64,000 bases of DNA from Nemophila menziesii (GCA_029959085.1 JARWIR010000051.1:806001-870000); one strand, 5' to 3'; numbered from the stretch's first letter, positions 11,761 to 24,283 are shown. Notes: generated from the letters alone by a model not told the origin. Numbers and translations are program-made.

Positions 11761-11871
11761 AATATTGAACAATATCGTTGAACACTAGTCACATTCGTCT
11801 ATTGAATTTGATCTGAGCAAACTTCGCGAACTTTCAGTGAATTATCTCTGGAGTTGTGAAAAGAGTTTATG

Positions 11872-12045
11872 TTTTGTAAACGACGGAAAAGAAAGAGGAG
11901 AGTTCTGTTTATTATCAGAGAGTATGTGGATTACATAGTGGGAGTTCCTATTTATAGGTAATAGGTAACCCTAAACCCTAGTGCTCATGGGCTTGACTAC
12001 TGGTCCATGGACTGAATGAATATCCATTTAAATGGGTTTATAACA
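11872..12045 (-). repeat. 3' LTR of the gutted copia element
   Basis: 174 bp, matching 15983-16158 with a handful of differences. It begins TTTTGTAAAC where the other LTR has TGTTGCAAAC, so the terminal TG has mutated. Both end GGGTTTATAACA. Confidence 0.8.
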
Positions 12046-12263
12046 CTCCCCCTTGGATATTCAGTCCCTAAGAATATGCCTCGTTAAAACCTTCCTAGAA
12101 AAACCTAGTAGGAAAAAATCTAGTGAAGGAAAAAAATTACATTTCTTTATACGCTAACTAAAACTACCTCATTAAAAACCTTTATTAGGAAAACCTATTA
12201 GGCCAAAATCGTGATGAAGGAAAAGAGTGTAGTATGTATTCATCTCCCCCTGTTGTCAGCCTC

Positions 12264-12506
12264 TTAAGAAAGATCTTGAATTCCTTGCATGCTAATCTTG
12301 TGTATAAATTTCTTGAAAGTAGATGTAGGTAATGCCTTTGTAAGTAAATCGTCCAAACTGTCACTTGAGAAAATCTGTTTTACATCTATTTCCCTTTTCT
12401 TGAAGAGTTCATGTCTAAAGGATAAATTTGGAGAGATATGTTTGGTTCGATCACCTTTGATGTGAAATCCTTTGTTTTGAGCGATGCAAGTGGCATATTG
12501 TTGGAA
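12264..12506 (-). pseudogene. Copia Pol RNase H C-terminus fragment
   Basis: Minus-strand frame of about 80 codons ending in TAA. It includes CIAQNKGFHIKGDRTKHIS, EIDVKQIFSSDSLDDLLTKA and LPTSTFKKFIHKISM, the standard end of copia RNase H (the family usually reads K.RTKHI, then ADLLTKALP). The frame is open, but everything upstream in Pol is missing. Between it and the LTR, and again at 12550-12740, lie repeats of the GCCTCATTAAAA type seen near copia 3' ends. Confidence 0.75.
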
Positions 12507-13553
12507 TTTGTTTACTTGTTGAAAGATGGCATTCCCCTTTAATATTTAGTTTGGAGAATATGCCTCATTAAAACCTTTATAAGAAAAACCCGATATGACA
12601 AAATCTTAGTAAAGGAAAAAAAGTACAATATTCTTCAATACGCTTATATAAATTGCCTCATTAAAAACCTTGCAAGGAAAACCCAGTGGAAAAAAACCTA
12701 TGCTAAGGGAAAAAGAGTGCATTGCGTAAATGTCTCCCCTTGATGTAAGTATAACACAATGGTGTATAACTTGAGACATTTAATAGGAGTAAATAATACG
12801 ACATAAGTTGGATTGACGCTTCATTCGTATATAATGATTTAAAAATCTCGACATAAGACTTATATGAAGTCTTTTATAAAATATTAGCAAATAAAAGTGC
12901 ATCCACCACCGGACACTATATCTCTTTGATAAATATATTACGTGTGCTACAACATACTATCTTGTATAGTGACTCCCCCTTGTAGCACATTCGTTTCAAA
13001 ATTGTGAAAATTTCACGTCGTACAAGTGAAATTAAAAAAATATTTGCTTTATTTATGTCTTTCTACTGATGGCCAATCAGTTTATTTAGACATTTTAATT
13101 AAAAAAATCCTCGATTTCATTCATATATTAATAGTTATTACGCGTACATAAAATATATTTGATCATGATCAATTTCTGTTAGGTTCCAATAATTTAAAGT
13201 AGTAAAATAACTGATTGAGATCTCAATATATAGTCAGGTACCTGATACTCAGTAGGAGAATTTTTCTCAGTTATATACACTACTTTGACATTTATAAAAT
13301 GTCAAAAGTCTCATAATTAACAATTTGCTCATGTCATTGGTACTTATCTTTAGAACCAAATAGATCTATTGCGCTTTAAGCATACAATAGTCTAATTTTA
13401 TAAGATAGCTCTTTTGAGACAAATTTAAATAGGAGCACTGATAACTGGTTATTGTGACTTAGTCACTACACCTTTACAATATTTTTAATCGTTTGAATGA
13501 GTATACGAGGATCAGTATAAATGGTGTGTTCTTAATTCCAGTTATATTTTTTA

Positions 13554-14536
13554 GGGGCAACGCCCAATTAATTACGCGGAGAAGGTAAGTATTCCTTATT
13601 AATTACAACTTCAACTTAATTCTCAATTAAGTACAAAATATTACCCAATTACCAAAATATCCTTCCACCTATTATTAATTACTTTAATCATATATTTTAT
13701 TAATTATAGTTTAATGTTTATTTATTTTTTTCATATTTTTTTTTAAATATTTTTTTTTTTTTAAATATTTTTTTTTCGGAATTTTTTTTTTTCGATATTT
13801 TTTTTTCGAATTATTTTTTTAATTTTTTTTTTTGCGATTTTTTTTTTGTTCGATTTTTTCCCCCGGAATTTTTTTTCCATGATAACATGATGTAAGATTA
13901 GTACATATGATAATTGTGTGTTAAAGTAACAATTGTGTTGCATGAACACAGAATAAGATATACAGAATATTTGTACACAGTAATAGATAATAGTGTACAT
14001 ATAGTCTGAACATCTGATTGTGTGTTAATGTAACACACAATTGCTTGATGTGTGAGTTACACTAACACAAAACAGTATGGACTTGTGTGTCATTTACAGT
14101 TTTGCGTTGCTTAAACACACACAAATAACAATTGTGTGTTGCAGGAACACAGAATAAGATATACAGAATATTTGTATACAGAAATATATAATAGTGTACA
14201 GACAGTCTGAACATCTGATTGTGTGTTAATGAAAAAATCTTCGAAAAAAAAATTTCGAAAAAAAAAAATCCGAAAAAAAAAATATTTTTTCGAAAAAAAA
14301 AATTAAAAAAAAAATCGAAAAAAAAATGAAAAAATAAATTCAGATATTAAATATAAATATAATATAAATATATAATAAAATAAAAAACCATATAAGGGCA
14401 ATAATGGAAGGTAAATATGACCATGTGCTTAATTGAGTATTAAGTTGAAAATTTGTGAGTAAGTAGGAAGTAATTTCCTCCTTCCTTTTTTTTGAGAATG
14501 AAAAGTGAGGAAGTGTAATTAATTGGGAATTATCTC
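13554..14536. mobile_element. MULE-type MITE with A/T-tract arms
   Basis: 983 bp between an exact 9-bp duplication tatttttta (13545-13553, 14537-14545). The inverted ends share CCCAATTAATTAC about 10 bp in and continue imperfectly for over 100 bp. Inside, long T-tracts spaced by CG (13735-13880) face matching A-tracts (14225-14330), so a single strand could form a long hairpin. The loop holds a direct repeat of about 100 bp (13905-14035, 14131-14235) containing AACACAGAATAAGATATAC. There is no transposase; lysine-rich frames here are translations of the tracts. Confidence 0.75.
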
Positions 14537-15852
14537 TATTTTTTATTTCTTCCCTTATTATTAAGAATATCATATATAACATGTTCTCATAATCCATCTT
14601 TTCGCACGGTGGTGGAGCAATTGTATTAGAAATTGCACAATCAAAATATTTTGATGGATATAATTTTTGGTCTTTTACCAATAGGGGTATTTACTATTAG
14701 GTATTAGCATTAGTTTTAGCAATTTGGCATATACAATACAATAAATAATTTTGCTAGACTTGTATATATCCCTTTGAATTCGTATTTAAATATAGACGAT
14801 TTGATATCAAGATTATTTGGGATAAAAAATATGTGTGTATAGCCAATTCGCTAATATCCATTTGATAATCTCGATCTTTAATATTATCACTCGTGAATAT
14901 TTTAGTAGAATTTACATTTCCAAATATATATATGATAATGTTTGCAAAATATAGTGATATTTTTCAAATATGAGTGATAGGATCCCAAAATAATTCACTC
15001 TTTCAAATTTAGTAGATTTATCTTACTAGAGTCAAAATATTTCTTATTGAACTCAATGTTTCTAAAATATGTAATTTTGGTTTTCGAGAATTTCGTATAT
15101 AATTCACATCATCATACATTTTTTCATAAAATATCATTTGGATTTTGGATAAATGTAAATCTTTGCAGCACAATTCGAACTTTTCCAAATCCTTATATTA
15201 GGGTATCGACATTTTCTTTAGAAGCTTGAAGATCAGATAAAAATATTTAATTTCTTAGGTCATGCAAATGAAAAACGAGTTAATTGATAGGTTATGCGAT
15301 ATATGCGCATAAAATATATCTTTAATTACCCTATATTTCGTTTCATTTGTTAACCGAAATACGATCTCAAATTGACATATATGCGTTTGCATAAGTTACA
15401 TAAAGTTATGCCTATATTTTTCGTTATAGGTTATGCTATATCAGCGGATATGCATAAAATACGTATATAACTTCTAATACATATGGTTGTCTTTTGACCG
15501 TGTAAGATTCGATTTCATAATCTCTTGGTTCACGTATTTGACTATTTGTTATGATTCGTAATAAATTAGAAATCTTGGTTGAATTCGCAAGATAAGTTGC
15601 TTTTCACATGCAATTATTTTCCCACACTTTATATGAAGTGTGTATAATATATAAAATTGAAAGCTCTTGGCAATGGGAACAAATCCCAAATAAATTGTGT
15701 CAAAATGATGACTCTAAAGACACAGAAAATAAATTATAAATGCTTCTCATGACTTTTCATCAATTGTTTTTAAACAATTGCAATTGCTTCTCGTGCAAGC
15801 TAGTATAATTCTTATAGGTTATGCTATATAAGCATAATACATATACACATAG

Positions 15853-15854
<2 letters not shown>

Positions 15855-15921
<67 letters not shown>
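15855..15921. repeat. (TA)n microsatellite
   Basis: About 33 perfect TA dinucleotides, within the inner part of the gutted copia element. Length is likely variable and may be misassembled. Confidence 0.95.
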
Positions 15922-15923
<2 letters not shown>

Positions 15924-15982
15924 TATATTAATTTGATATATATACCTTAATTAGAAATAATGTTTTTCTCGTGCTGATAACG

Positions 15983-16158
15983 TGTTGCAAACGGCGGAGA
16001 AAGAAAGAGGAGAGTTCTGTTTATTATCAGAGAGTCTGTGGATTACATAGTGTGAGCTCCTATTTATAGGTAATAAGTAACCCTAAACCCTAGTGCTCAT
16101 GGGCTTGACTACTGGCCCATGGGCTGGAATGAATATCCATTTAAATGGGTTTATAACA
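15983..16158 (-). repeat. 5' LTR of the gutted copia element
   Basis: 176 bp. In minus-strand sense it starts TGTTATAAACCC, has a TATA-like CCTATAAATAGG and ends TTTGCAACA, followed directly by the primer-site candidate at 15968-15982. Confidence 0.8.
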
Positions 16159-16163
16159 TTATG

Positions 16164-17114
16164 TATGTTTTGTGTCCATTTTGTGATTATAGATTATGTT
16201 TATATGGAATATATATAAAGGATTGCTTGATAAAAGCTAAAGATTTTATTTAATTTGACCTTTTTGAAGAAACAAATTTCCTTTTTTTATCTATATAGAA
16301 ATTAGGGAGAGTGCAAGATACTAAACTTTTAAATTTTCTTTAATATGAGTAATTTTACATCAAAAATTACCATCACTGGCCACATGCTCACAAGTAGTAG
16401 AAAGAGGAAAGGAGAGAAGGAAAGGGACCCGGGTACTTTCCAGAATCATATAAAGAAAGACCATAATACTATTCTTTTAGAAAAATCATTTGAAAGTTTT
16501 GAACAAAAATTTAAATTGAACTCTTTATAATATAATGCTAAATATCGAAAAACCATGACAAAGAATGCGAAAGAAATGTTGTGGAATGCGAAAGAAATGT
16601 TGTTTATTTCAGTAATGGAATAAAAATAAAGAAACGAATCAATGACGCTTCTAAAAAGGTTTAGTAAATGAGGTTTGAATATTTATGAAGGTTCATTGAA
16701 GGCCTCTGATATTTCATTAGTATTTCGATTGTTTATTTATAAGATAATAAAATTAATATTAAAATATTTTTTTAGCATGGCATCTTATTATTATTATTAT
16801 TTTATTTGAAAGTTAAATTAGTATCTAACTTACAACTTAATTAAAACATACACAAAATTAATATAATATTATAGAATTGTTTAGTATCTTTTAATTATAT
16901 ATCTTTCCCTTAAATAACTACACATATATGCTAAGCCTTGTATCAAAAATACAAATATGAATACAATTTACATTCATGATAAAAAAGTAATATTAACTAA
17001 TATTAAATAGTAATAAATCATTAATAATTATAATATATAATTAAATATTAAATTTATAACAATGTTTAAATTTATATAGCACATTTATGTATACTTTTAT
17101 TTGTCAAAATATAT
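16164..17114. other. AT-rich D block, unit 2
   Basis: Continuation of the D-type flank after the copia insertion, matching 40690-41568 closely. No gene is seen; an open stretch near 16345 has no homology that I recognise. Confidence 0.6.
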
Positions 17115-17455
17115 TTTCATATTACACTGAAAACCGGTGATTACAAGAAAAGCCCTTATGATTAATGATGCATCACAAGTGGAGGGGCCTTACTAAGAAA
17201 AAACAAAAATTAAACATTAAATATGGGCCAAACAAGACTCTAAAATCCAATAAAAACAATACATAACAAGTGATGAACTTTTTAGTATCTTTAGTATAAT
17301 AACCATAGAATACATAAACCCACAAAACTGGAAAGCCCTCACGTGAGCGACCCACCTGTAAGGAATGAGTCTGAGTGAACATGAATAAAAACATCATTTA
17401 TGGAACGCTAGTTTCAAAGGATACCAAAAACTTCCCAAGTAACAACTTGGACTAA
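17115..17455 (+). pseudogene. Start of LINE-like copy, unit 3
   Basis: Shared leading part of L blocks (GGTGATTACAAG, then TGCATCACAAGTGGA), ending at CAACTTGGACTA, where the X block replaces the usual continuation. No reading frame survives in this part. Confidence 0.5.
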
Positions 17456-18735
17456 TTTCCAGATTCACTTAGGATCATATCGCCAAATCAATTAGTTTCT
17501 CTATACGTGTTAATTGAATATTCATTGTCTATTATTAAGAATTGGATTTCTTTTATGTAGTATTTACTTTTCCAAGAAAATACAAGAACCCAATAAAATT
17601 GTTTGCTTGACATTATATAAGATCTAACAGACACTTGATATTCTAATCAGCAATATGATATTGTGGTGGTTTATATTTATGCATGTCATGATTATTATCA
17701 ATCAATCATACTTAACTACCTCCAGATGATTTTGGGATTTTTTAATCTCTATTGATTGTTCAATGACAAGGGATTTGAATATGTGATTTGGTTATTTGAA
17801 AGAATACTTGCTGCTAGAAAATAATCCTTTGTTTTGTAATTGGATTTGGTAGGTTTATTTTTTATAATTCAGCGGATATGAATTTATTCGCTTAGGTTTT
17901 AAGTGTATTTTAAATTCGACGGTATGTAATTAATCATTTATTTAGGATACAAGTACCACTTGTCTCAATGACGAAAGAATCGCATGAGTTGAGCGGTGAT
18001 ATGGAAGAAGACTTTCTACTACGGAAGGACCCTTAGTTTTGTGGTTGCGTAACCGTTTTTTGTGTAGATATGTATTTTTTAATTATCGAATCTTGTAATA
18101 ATTTTGGTTATCAATAAAACAGTCTACCCAACAAAAATATTAGCAAAATGATGTAATTATTTATTTTAGTCAATAAGGTCTAATATATGTGTGTGTCTGT
18201 GTTTGTGAGTGTGCGTGTCAAATAGTCTATGTTTTATTACATCATAAAGAACAACTACGAATACATTATCTACAACAACTATATTTACACAAAATATAGT
18301 TCCCAACCCACAATAACTAGCCTCTCATAGATTACAAGATGTATTAGTCATCCATTGTAAATGAGTATCCTCTAATTGAACTCCAATCTAAGTAGTCTTT
18401 CAAAATTTGTCATCATTAACCACCAAAACCCTCACACCTTTTTGAACCCCCATAAAAGGAACAAAAACAACCTCAAAAAAACTTGAACAAAAAACCAGAG
18501 ACAGAAGGAGGTACCTAATTACATTTAACTTCAAATCGTGACTTGTAATAGTGTATAACACCAAAAATCCTACCAAATAACCCATAACTGGGTTTGGACT
18601 AAAGGTGACAAAATGGCCCAGTCGGTCCACTCGGTCCGCTCAATATGTAAAAAAAATGGCTCGTACGGCTTGTGCACGGGGGTTTGGGTCTACATTAATT
18701 TTTGCAAAAACCTAGCACAGTTGGAGAGTAGCACA
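17456..18735. other. X block: unidentified gene remnants, copy 1
   Basis: A 1.3-kb segment found again at 57155-58455, and partly at 48594-48775, but absent from other L copies. It holds a + strand exon-like end (17947-18036) with a following AATAAAA signal, a short GT-rich stretch (18183-18222), and a minus-strand open stretch (18400-18630) beginning MDRLGHFVTF with PNPVMGYLVGFLVLYT, hydrophobic but unrecognised. The block may be a host fragment moved with the module. Confidence 0.4.
17947..18036 (+). pseudogene. Terminal exon fragment of an unidentified gene
   Basis: After a TTTAG acceptor-like site the frame reads IQVPLVSMTKESHELSG then DMEEDFLLRKDP and a TAG stop. The second copy (57631-57720) keeps the same frame with an in-frame 6-bp deletion and two substitutions, a pattern typical of coding sequence. 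An AATAAAA polyadenylation-like signal follows at about 18113. I do not recognise the protein; upstream exons were not found. Confidence 0.35.
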
Positions 18736-18811
18736 TGACGAGTCAACCATATAGACCATTGCTTTATGAAAATAGTATTTCAAGAAGAAACTCCTCTGAT
18801 ACATACCAAAG

Positions 18812-20468
18812 TGAAGGAATTGCAACACCAGATATATCAAATATACGCAGCGGAAAATATATTGCAATTCTAAGCCAATCTAGTTGCAATTTAAGAATTT
18901 AAAGAGAAACAAAGATTCGATTGCATACCTTAACGCTTTGTATGAGAATCGAATTGGACTAAACCAGTTTCAAAAACTTGAAGCCTCCACGCTTTGCACA
19001 CCGAGTTTGATCCTTGCTTTCATAATCACAATTCTGACTTGGAGACAAAAAGACTTCTATTTTCTTGTGGGTTTTTTTTCTTGGAAGAAAACTGATGGAG
19101 GAATTATATCTGTATAATGACTTTCATTATATTATAAACCCAACTATAGAAAATGAAAAGACAAAGAATAGAAAAAGTCAGGAACGTATAATGAAATTGA
19201 TTATCTTAATAATCTAGTCCATTACCACTTGTGAAGTGGACTTGGACCTTCTACATTATACAAAAACAATTGACTAGCCTAGTGGTTAGTGACACATTTC
19301 ACATTACTAGAGGTTTGTGGTTCGATCCACAAACTTGTCAATTTTTCGTTTTCCTTTTTGTCTTAGTTTGGTCTTATATTAGAATATTAAATTGTGCTAG
19401 CAAATTAATATACCAATATTCCAAGTATATATATAATTAATATTTATTATCTAATAATAAAATTAATTAACGACATGAAGCAAGATCAATACACTCGTTA
19501 GTGTGCGACTACGTGGGTTCATCGTTAAACCGGTAGTACTAATCGAGGTTGGCGTCTAACAACACTCCTCAACGACCGGATAACGTGAAGTAACCCTGTA
19601 CAAAGAACCCGGTAAAGGATCAAACACGTATTCCCTCTATCTTTACAGCTCCGGATCATCCTGGGATATGGTACATCTGTCAAATCCCATTAGAAAATCA
19701 ACTACATTACACGTCGATTATCAACGATTGACGAATGACCTAAGAAACACCTTTCTTCATTCATTCTATCACCTTGGCCAAGGATTCGATACAATCGTTA
19801 TAATCTTATGACATCGTAGAGCTCAAACTCTTTACCTAGAGTTGATAGATTCCATCTTGACTCATCCCTAGGAGCATATATACTTAGCTATGTCCAATAT
19901 CCTTTCGACTAGCATTATGACACACTAGTAGTCCAGTATCAAAACATAACAAGCACATACACAACTATAGTGATGATCTCATGTCAAAGGATTACAAGTA
20001 TAAAAATCCTTATAGAGATTAACCTATTTGACAGTTCAAGGTAATTAACCATTAGGAATCTCTAGTTTTAGTCGGTTCGATAATCACATCTCTATGTGCA
20101 TTATCTATGCACCTAACTCGGTAAACGAGAACTACCGATATTTATCCAATAAATACTTGTTAGCTACATATTAATCTAACTGGATCATCGAGGTCCTAAC
20201 TCGATGATCCTACGATTAAGAACAAGTTTAGATTAAGTCCTATAAGCTAGATTCTCATTATCATAACACCTTATGATATCTAGTTCGTAACTTAATCAAG
20301 GATTTGCCTTTATATTATGTAGATTAATACCATAATCATAAAGGCTTGCCATAGATTCAAGGAAACAATTTCTTTAATCAAAACTGTAGGGATAACTATT
20401 ATCGTGTACAGTAAACACTTGTGTTCAATTCATTACAAGACGATCGGGGCTAGGTCATAATTCCAACA
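18812..20468. mobile_element. Solo LTR, 1.66 kb
   Basis: Insert beginning TGAAGGAATTGCAAC and ending CATAATTCCAACA, flanked by a 5-bp duplication caaag (18807-18811, 20469-20473). The empty site is at 58510 (CATACCAAAGGCTA). It contains an ACGCAGCGGAAAAT motif near the left end and no coding frame. A possible tRNA-derived insert lies within it at 19268-19345. Confidence 0.75.
19268..19345 (+). ncRNA. tRNA-like / SINE-like segment
   Basis: Contains TAGCCTAGTGGTTAG, a good match to the internal A box of tRNA genes, and about 45 bp later GGTTCGATCC, a B box lacking one base, set in a TGTGG/CCACA stem like a T arm. This is the arrangement of a tRNA-derived SINE head or a decayed tRNA gene. A clear acceptor stem is missing, so a functional tRNA is unlikely. 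It lies inside an LTR, so it may be a nested SINE or simply part of that LTR family. Confidence 0.35.
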
Positions 20469-21926
20469 CAAAGGCTATGATTCCCAAATATGTAGAGTCA
20501 TCAAGAAAGGTATTATTGTGGTTAGACGGGATCCAAAGAGGTGTTGGATAATGGTAAAAGGGCAGCCTTTTGGTTAAACATTTGGGTAAAGGAAACAGCT
20601 TTATTTTTCTATTTATACAATTGGAAATGAACTTTTTTTGATAAGGTAAAAGATTACCTGAGGGAGGATGGCTTATGGGATTGGAATCGCTTTCAATACT
20701 TGATCCCTTCCTCTAAGCTTCTCGAGACCGCGGAGTTAAGGCTATCAGGTGATAATGAGTCCCGTGATATCTTGTCATGGCAAAATGATGCTCATGGAAT
20801 TTACTAGGTTAAGTCAGCAATTGAGACACCAATTTTAGAAGAAAGGGATAAGGAAATTGAATGGGAGAAGATTTGAAAATTGTGGTTTCCTCAAAATATT
20901 AGAGTGTTATTATGGCATGCGGTTCAAGATAGGCTAGCGACTAGGTATATATTCTTAAGCATTGTATAAATATCCCAATTATTTTCCCATGATGCGGTTC
21001 TTGTGAGGAGAATGCAAATAATCTCTTTACGGAGTGTGTGTCAAGGCCAAAAACATGTGGAATTGTATACAAAAAGAGATAGTTTGGGCTCGGAAAAGGG
21101 AAAATCATCTCACATCTGACGATTTGTATTGGGTTGAGGGCCTTAATGTGAGAAGCTTTTGTTTAATTCACCTAGGAATCATATTAACTTTGGTTCAGAT
21201 CTTACAGGGACTTCCAATAAATTATTGCAACAGTTTCAGGAAGTTGAATGACGCAAGTCCTCTTCCTCTTTGGACCCTACCTACAAACTCACTTCAGAGT
21301 ATGTTAATTCTCCATTCCAGTTTCTATTAACTAGTACGTGTCCTCCACATCAGGGTGTCTGATCGAGGCAGTAGTTGGGAGTCATATTAATGCGCAACAG
21401 GTGTTAGAAAATGAGGCAAACAACGAGCAGGTGGATCAAATTTTCCTCAGGCAAAAGGTAAGTATAGTAACTATGTGGTCCTCCGATCAACAAACAGAAG
21501 GTGCAAATACAAGCAGGCAGAACATCTCCTCTATGATAAATGTTTGGAATCATGATCGTATGCCTCTAAAGATGTCAAAATGGTGGAATAAATATTTGTC
21601 TGGTAAATGATTATTTGCATGTCTTACTTGGAACGTTTTCTTTGACACCTTTATTACTATCGTGTGGAGGGAGGGAAATGAAGCCGTATTTAATAATAAC
21701 GTGATCCGAAATGGTGAAATATTAATCTGAAAATCCAAATACTAAACATCAGAGTACATACGAGTGTAAAGAAGTCATACTGGAAGGATCTCTTGTCATA
21801 GAGATTTTGTAGAGCTTATCGGGTATTGTAAACTGAATTGAGGGCTCAAGATTAGTACAAACAGAAGTTGTATATTACTACTTAAAAACCCGATCATTTG
21901 TTAATAAATATTGTTTTTTTTGTCAG

Positions 21927-22580
21927 TCTATACTTCTGAAGAACGGAAATTTTCTATGTGGATCTTTAGTCAGAGAGTTTGAATTATCGGGGTGCATAGA
22001 TGGAGGTTGTATTCTAATTTGTATCTATCTATAACTAAATTATGAAATGGTTTATCTTTCTTTATTTAACCAGATGACTTCATATTCATGTAAATCTTGG
22101 AGAAAATACGAACTGATATACATTGAGAATGAGACTCTTAGTGTAATCCAATCTATACCATATAAATCTGCAAAGGGAAACTTGCTGATACTACTTAGAT
22201 TTGCGTCTGTTGGAAGAATTTGTATGTCTAAATTACGCGAAACCTACCCAACTTCCAAATCCAAACTCATGTTAGCGTTGGGTGATGAGCGTCTAGTGTT
22301 AGCGTATAATACAGAGTCAATAGGTGTACTTAAAGTTGGTGTTTCCATGGATAACGGAGATTCGTGGTGTGATGTCTTGACGCTTGAAGATACTCCAGGA
22401 ATGGAATATTCTTATCCTACGGTTATTCAAGCAAGTGATGGACTGTTTCACATTACTTACACATACAAAAGGGAACAGATTAAGGTAACATAATTCTAAT
22501 TCTTGATATTGCTTGTAAAATCAATGAGCTAATTCTGCTTTTTTTTTATTCTTCAGCATGTTGTTCTTTGACCAACTTGA
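21927..22580 (+). pseudogene. Sialidase-like pseudogene, copy B (5' exons missing)
   Basis: Remnant starting at the exon equivalent to 779 in copy A (after TTTGTCAG). A deletion between the next two exons removed the intron and the NWDY part, fusing them into one frame of 148 codons (22047-22493): [54 protein letters not shown] and [18 protein letters not shown]. The last exon begins HVVL at 22557 and then has the same TGA as copy A. The fused frame has no promoter or family N-terminus, so it is a broken gene. Confidence 0.78.
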
Positions 22581-24283
22581 TAGACTAAAGATCAACGATT
22601 TGGTTAGAGTCTTTGTATAATATTTGATCACTTCGATACGGGTTTCATCTATTTCTCGTATCTACCCGATTCCAGAATATGGGCAACAAATGGTAGAGGA
22701 GAAGCAGAAAGGGATTCTCTTTTTGAACCTTGTTATCTCTTTCTCTGTAATATATAGGTTTATCTTATATTTTGTTGTTTGAAATGTTAGATGTATGGAG
22801 ATGATAAAAAAGAATAAATATAAAAATAAGAACACCAAGATATATAGGTGAAAACTCAAAATTAGAAAAATCACTAATATAGGAAAAGGATATCACAGCG
22901 AGGGTGAGATCCTACTGAAACTCGCAATGTTAAGAGGATTCAAAGCTCTGTTAAATAATATATCAAAATATTGTAGAACAATTATAAGAAGTATTGAAAT
23001 AAAAGCTTAACTAATTACCAAAATTGAATATAATACCAGGTTGTATCAACATATGCCTTCTCATATTCCCAGCTGCTTGTACCCTTTTAGCTCTTTGCAG
23101 AATTACAGAGACAAATGGTGCAATTACCTAACAAAATCAAGGATGTTGCCTATGACCTTCTTATTTCCTTCCATATTCCTTATATTAAATTCATAGCTTC
23201 TCCAATAATAATGTGACAGGTTCTTGAATGTCAATTCTAAACATGAAATTTATTTGCTTAAATTTTAAAAAACAATTGTCATCTAAATTCACAATTAACA
23301 ATTAAAAATCACACGTAACTGAACATATGACATTCTAACTACTAACAGAACACCCAATTTATTTCTAATTAACTAAGTCTATATTTACCCAATGAGCACT
23401 GCTTATATTCATCGAACACTGAGCAATTTTGTTTTGAACACTGAGCGGATTCGTTTATAAGATTAAGCAATGTCGTTGAACGCTGGTCACATTTGTCTAA
23501 CACTGAGCAAAGCCTAATTTGATGTGAGCAAACTTCGCGAACCTTCGGTGAATTATCCTTGGAATTTTGAGGGAGAGTTTGTGTATGTTTTGTGTGCATT
23601 TTGTGATTAGAGGTTATGTTTATATGAATTGGGTTGCTTGATAAAATTAATTTTTTTTAGTGTGATCTTTATGAAGAAAAAAATCCGTTTGTGTTTATTT
23701 AGAAATTAGGGAGGATGCAAGATCCTAAAAGTTCATATTTTTTAAAATATGAGTAATTTTACATCAAAAAATAGAAATTGAATTAATTATCATCGATCAC
23801 ATGCTCACAATTGGTAACAAGAGCAGATGAAAAGAATAAATGTACCTAGGTATTTTTCAGAATCATATAAAAGATGTAAACATGTGCTAGTAATTCCTTA
23901 GGGATGCAAGCAGGTTTGAATATTTTGAACAGAACTTTACATTAAACTCTTTGTAAAATATGTTAAACATCTGAAAAGCGTGACAAGGAATGTGAAAGAA
24001 AATTCGTTTAGGTGAGTAATGAAATAAAAGTAAAGAAGCGAATCAATAACGGTTCTAAAAATTTTTAGTAAACGAGGTTTAATATTTATGAAGATTCATT
24101 CAGAATGCCTCTAATATTTCATTAGCATTTCCATTTTTATTTATAAGATGATAAAATCAATATAAAATTATTTTTTGACATAACATGTCATTCTAATCAT
24201 TTTTTGAAATTAAATTAGTATCTAACTTAAAACATACATAACATTAATATAATATTTATAGAATCTTTTAGTATCTTTTTAAA
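22581..24283. other. AT-rich D block, unit 3
   Basis: 3' flank of sialidase copy B. It carries the minus-strand exon-like block (23019-23127) and the GAGCAA-type repeats (23395-23530), then AT-rich DNA matching the other D blocks up to the MULE-like insertion. Confidence 0.6.
23019..23127 (-). other. Conserved minus-strand exon-like block, copy B
   Basis: This is the best preserved copy: the minus strand reads VIAPFVSVILQRAKRVQ then AAGNMRRHMLIQPGIIFNFG, bounded by TTGTTAG (acceptor-like) and GTAATTAG (donor-like). The protein is not recognised. Confidence 0.35.

Larger units (their letters stand above)
11872..16158 (-). mobile_element. Gutted Ty1/copia element, minus strand
   Basis: A 4287-bp element between a 5-bp duplication ttatg (11867-11871, 16159-16163). 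The empty site is visible at 40690, where TTTATGTATG is continuous. LTRs are 174 and 176 bp. Read on the minus strand, the right LTR is the 5' one, followed by a primer-site-like CGTTATCAGCACGAG (15968-15982). A purine-rich tract (CCAAGGGGGAG) precedes the 3' LTR. Only the C-terminal RNase H end of Pol remains (12264-12506); the rest is AT-rich DNA with repeated tracts and a nested MITE. It must depend on other elements for mobility. Confidence 0.8.
18736..21870 (+). pseudogene. LINE-like RT tail, zf-RVT and RNase H, unit 3
   Basis: Decayed L1-like copy, interrupted by the solo LTR at 18812-20468. After it the frame gives GKRAAFWLNIWVKET (20545 on), LREDGLWDWNRFQYL, SRDILSWQNDAHGIY then VKSAIETP, the region between RT and zf-RVT in plant L1 elements, then LWFPQNIRVLLWHAVQDR (zf-RVT, 20880 on) and NVFFDTFI with VWREGNEAVFNN (21630-21700). 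It breaks off inside RNase H near 21865, joined directly to the intron of sialidase copy B, which deletes the first sialidase exon. Confidence 0.7.

Noticed and set aside
13761..14000. Lysine-rich minus-strand frame
   Set aside because: It is a translation of the T-tracts of a MITE.
18400..18630. Minus-strand hydrophobic frame as a membrane protein gene
   Set aside because: The frame is conserved only within the X block copies and degrades in the partial copy at 48594-48775; no family is recognised, so it is only mentioned within the block.
22047..22493. 148-codon frame in sialidase copy B as a functional gene
   Set aside because: It results from a deletion fusing two exons, starts within former intron sequence and lacks the N-terminal half of the propeller.
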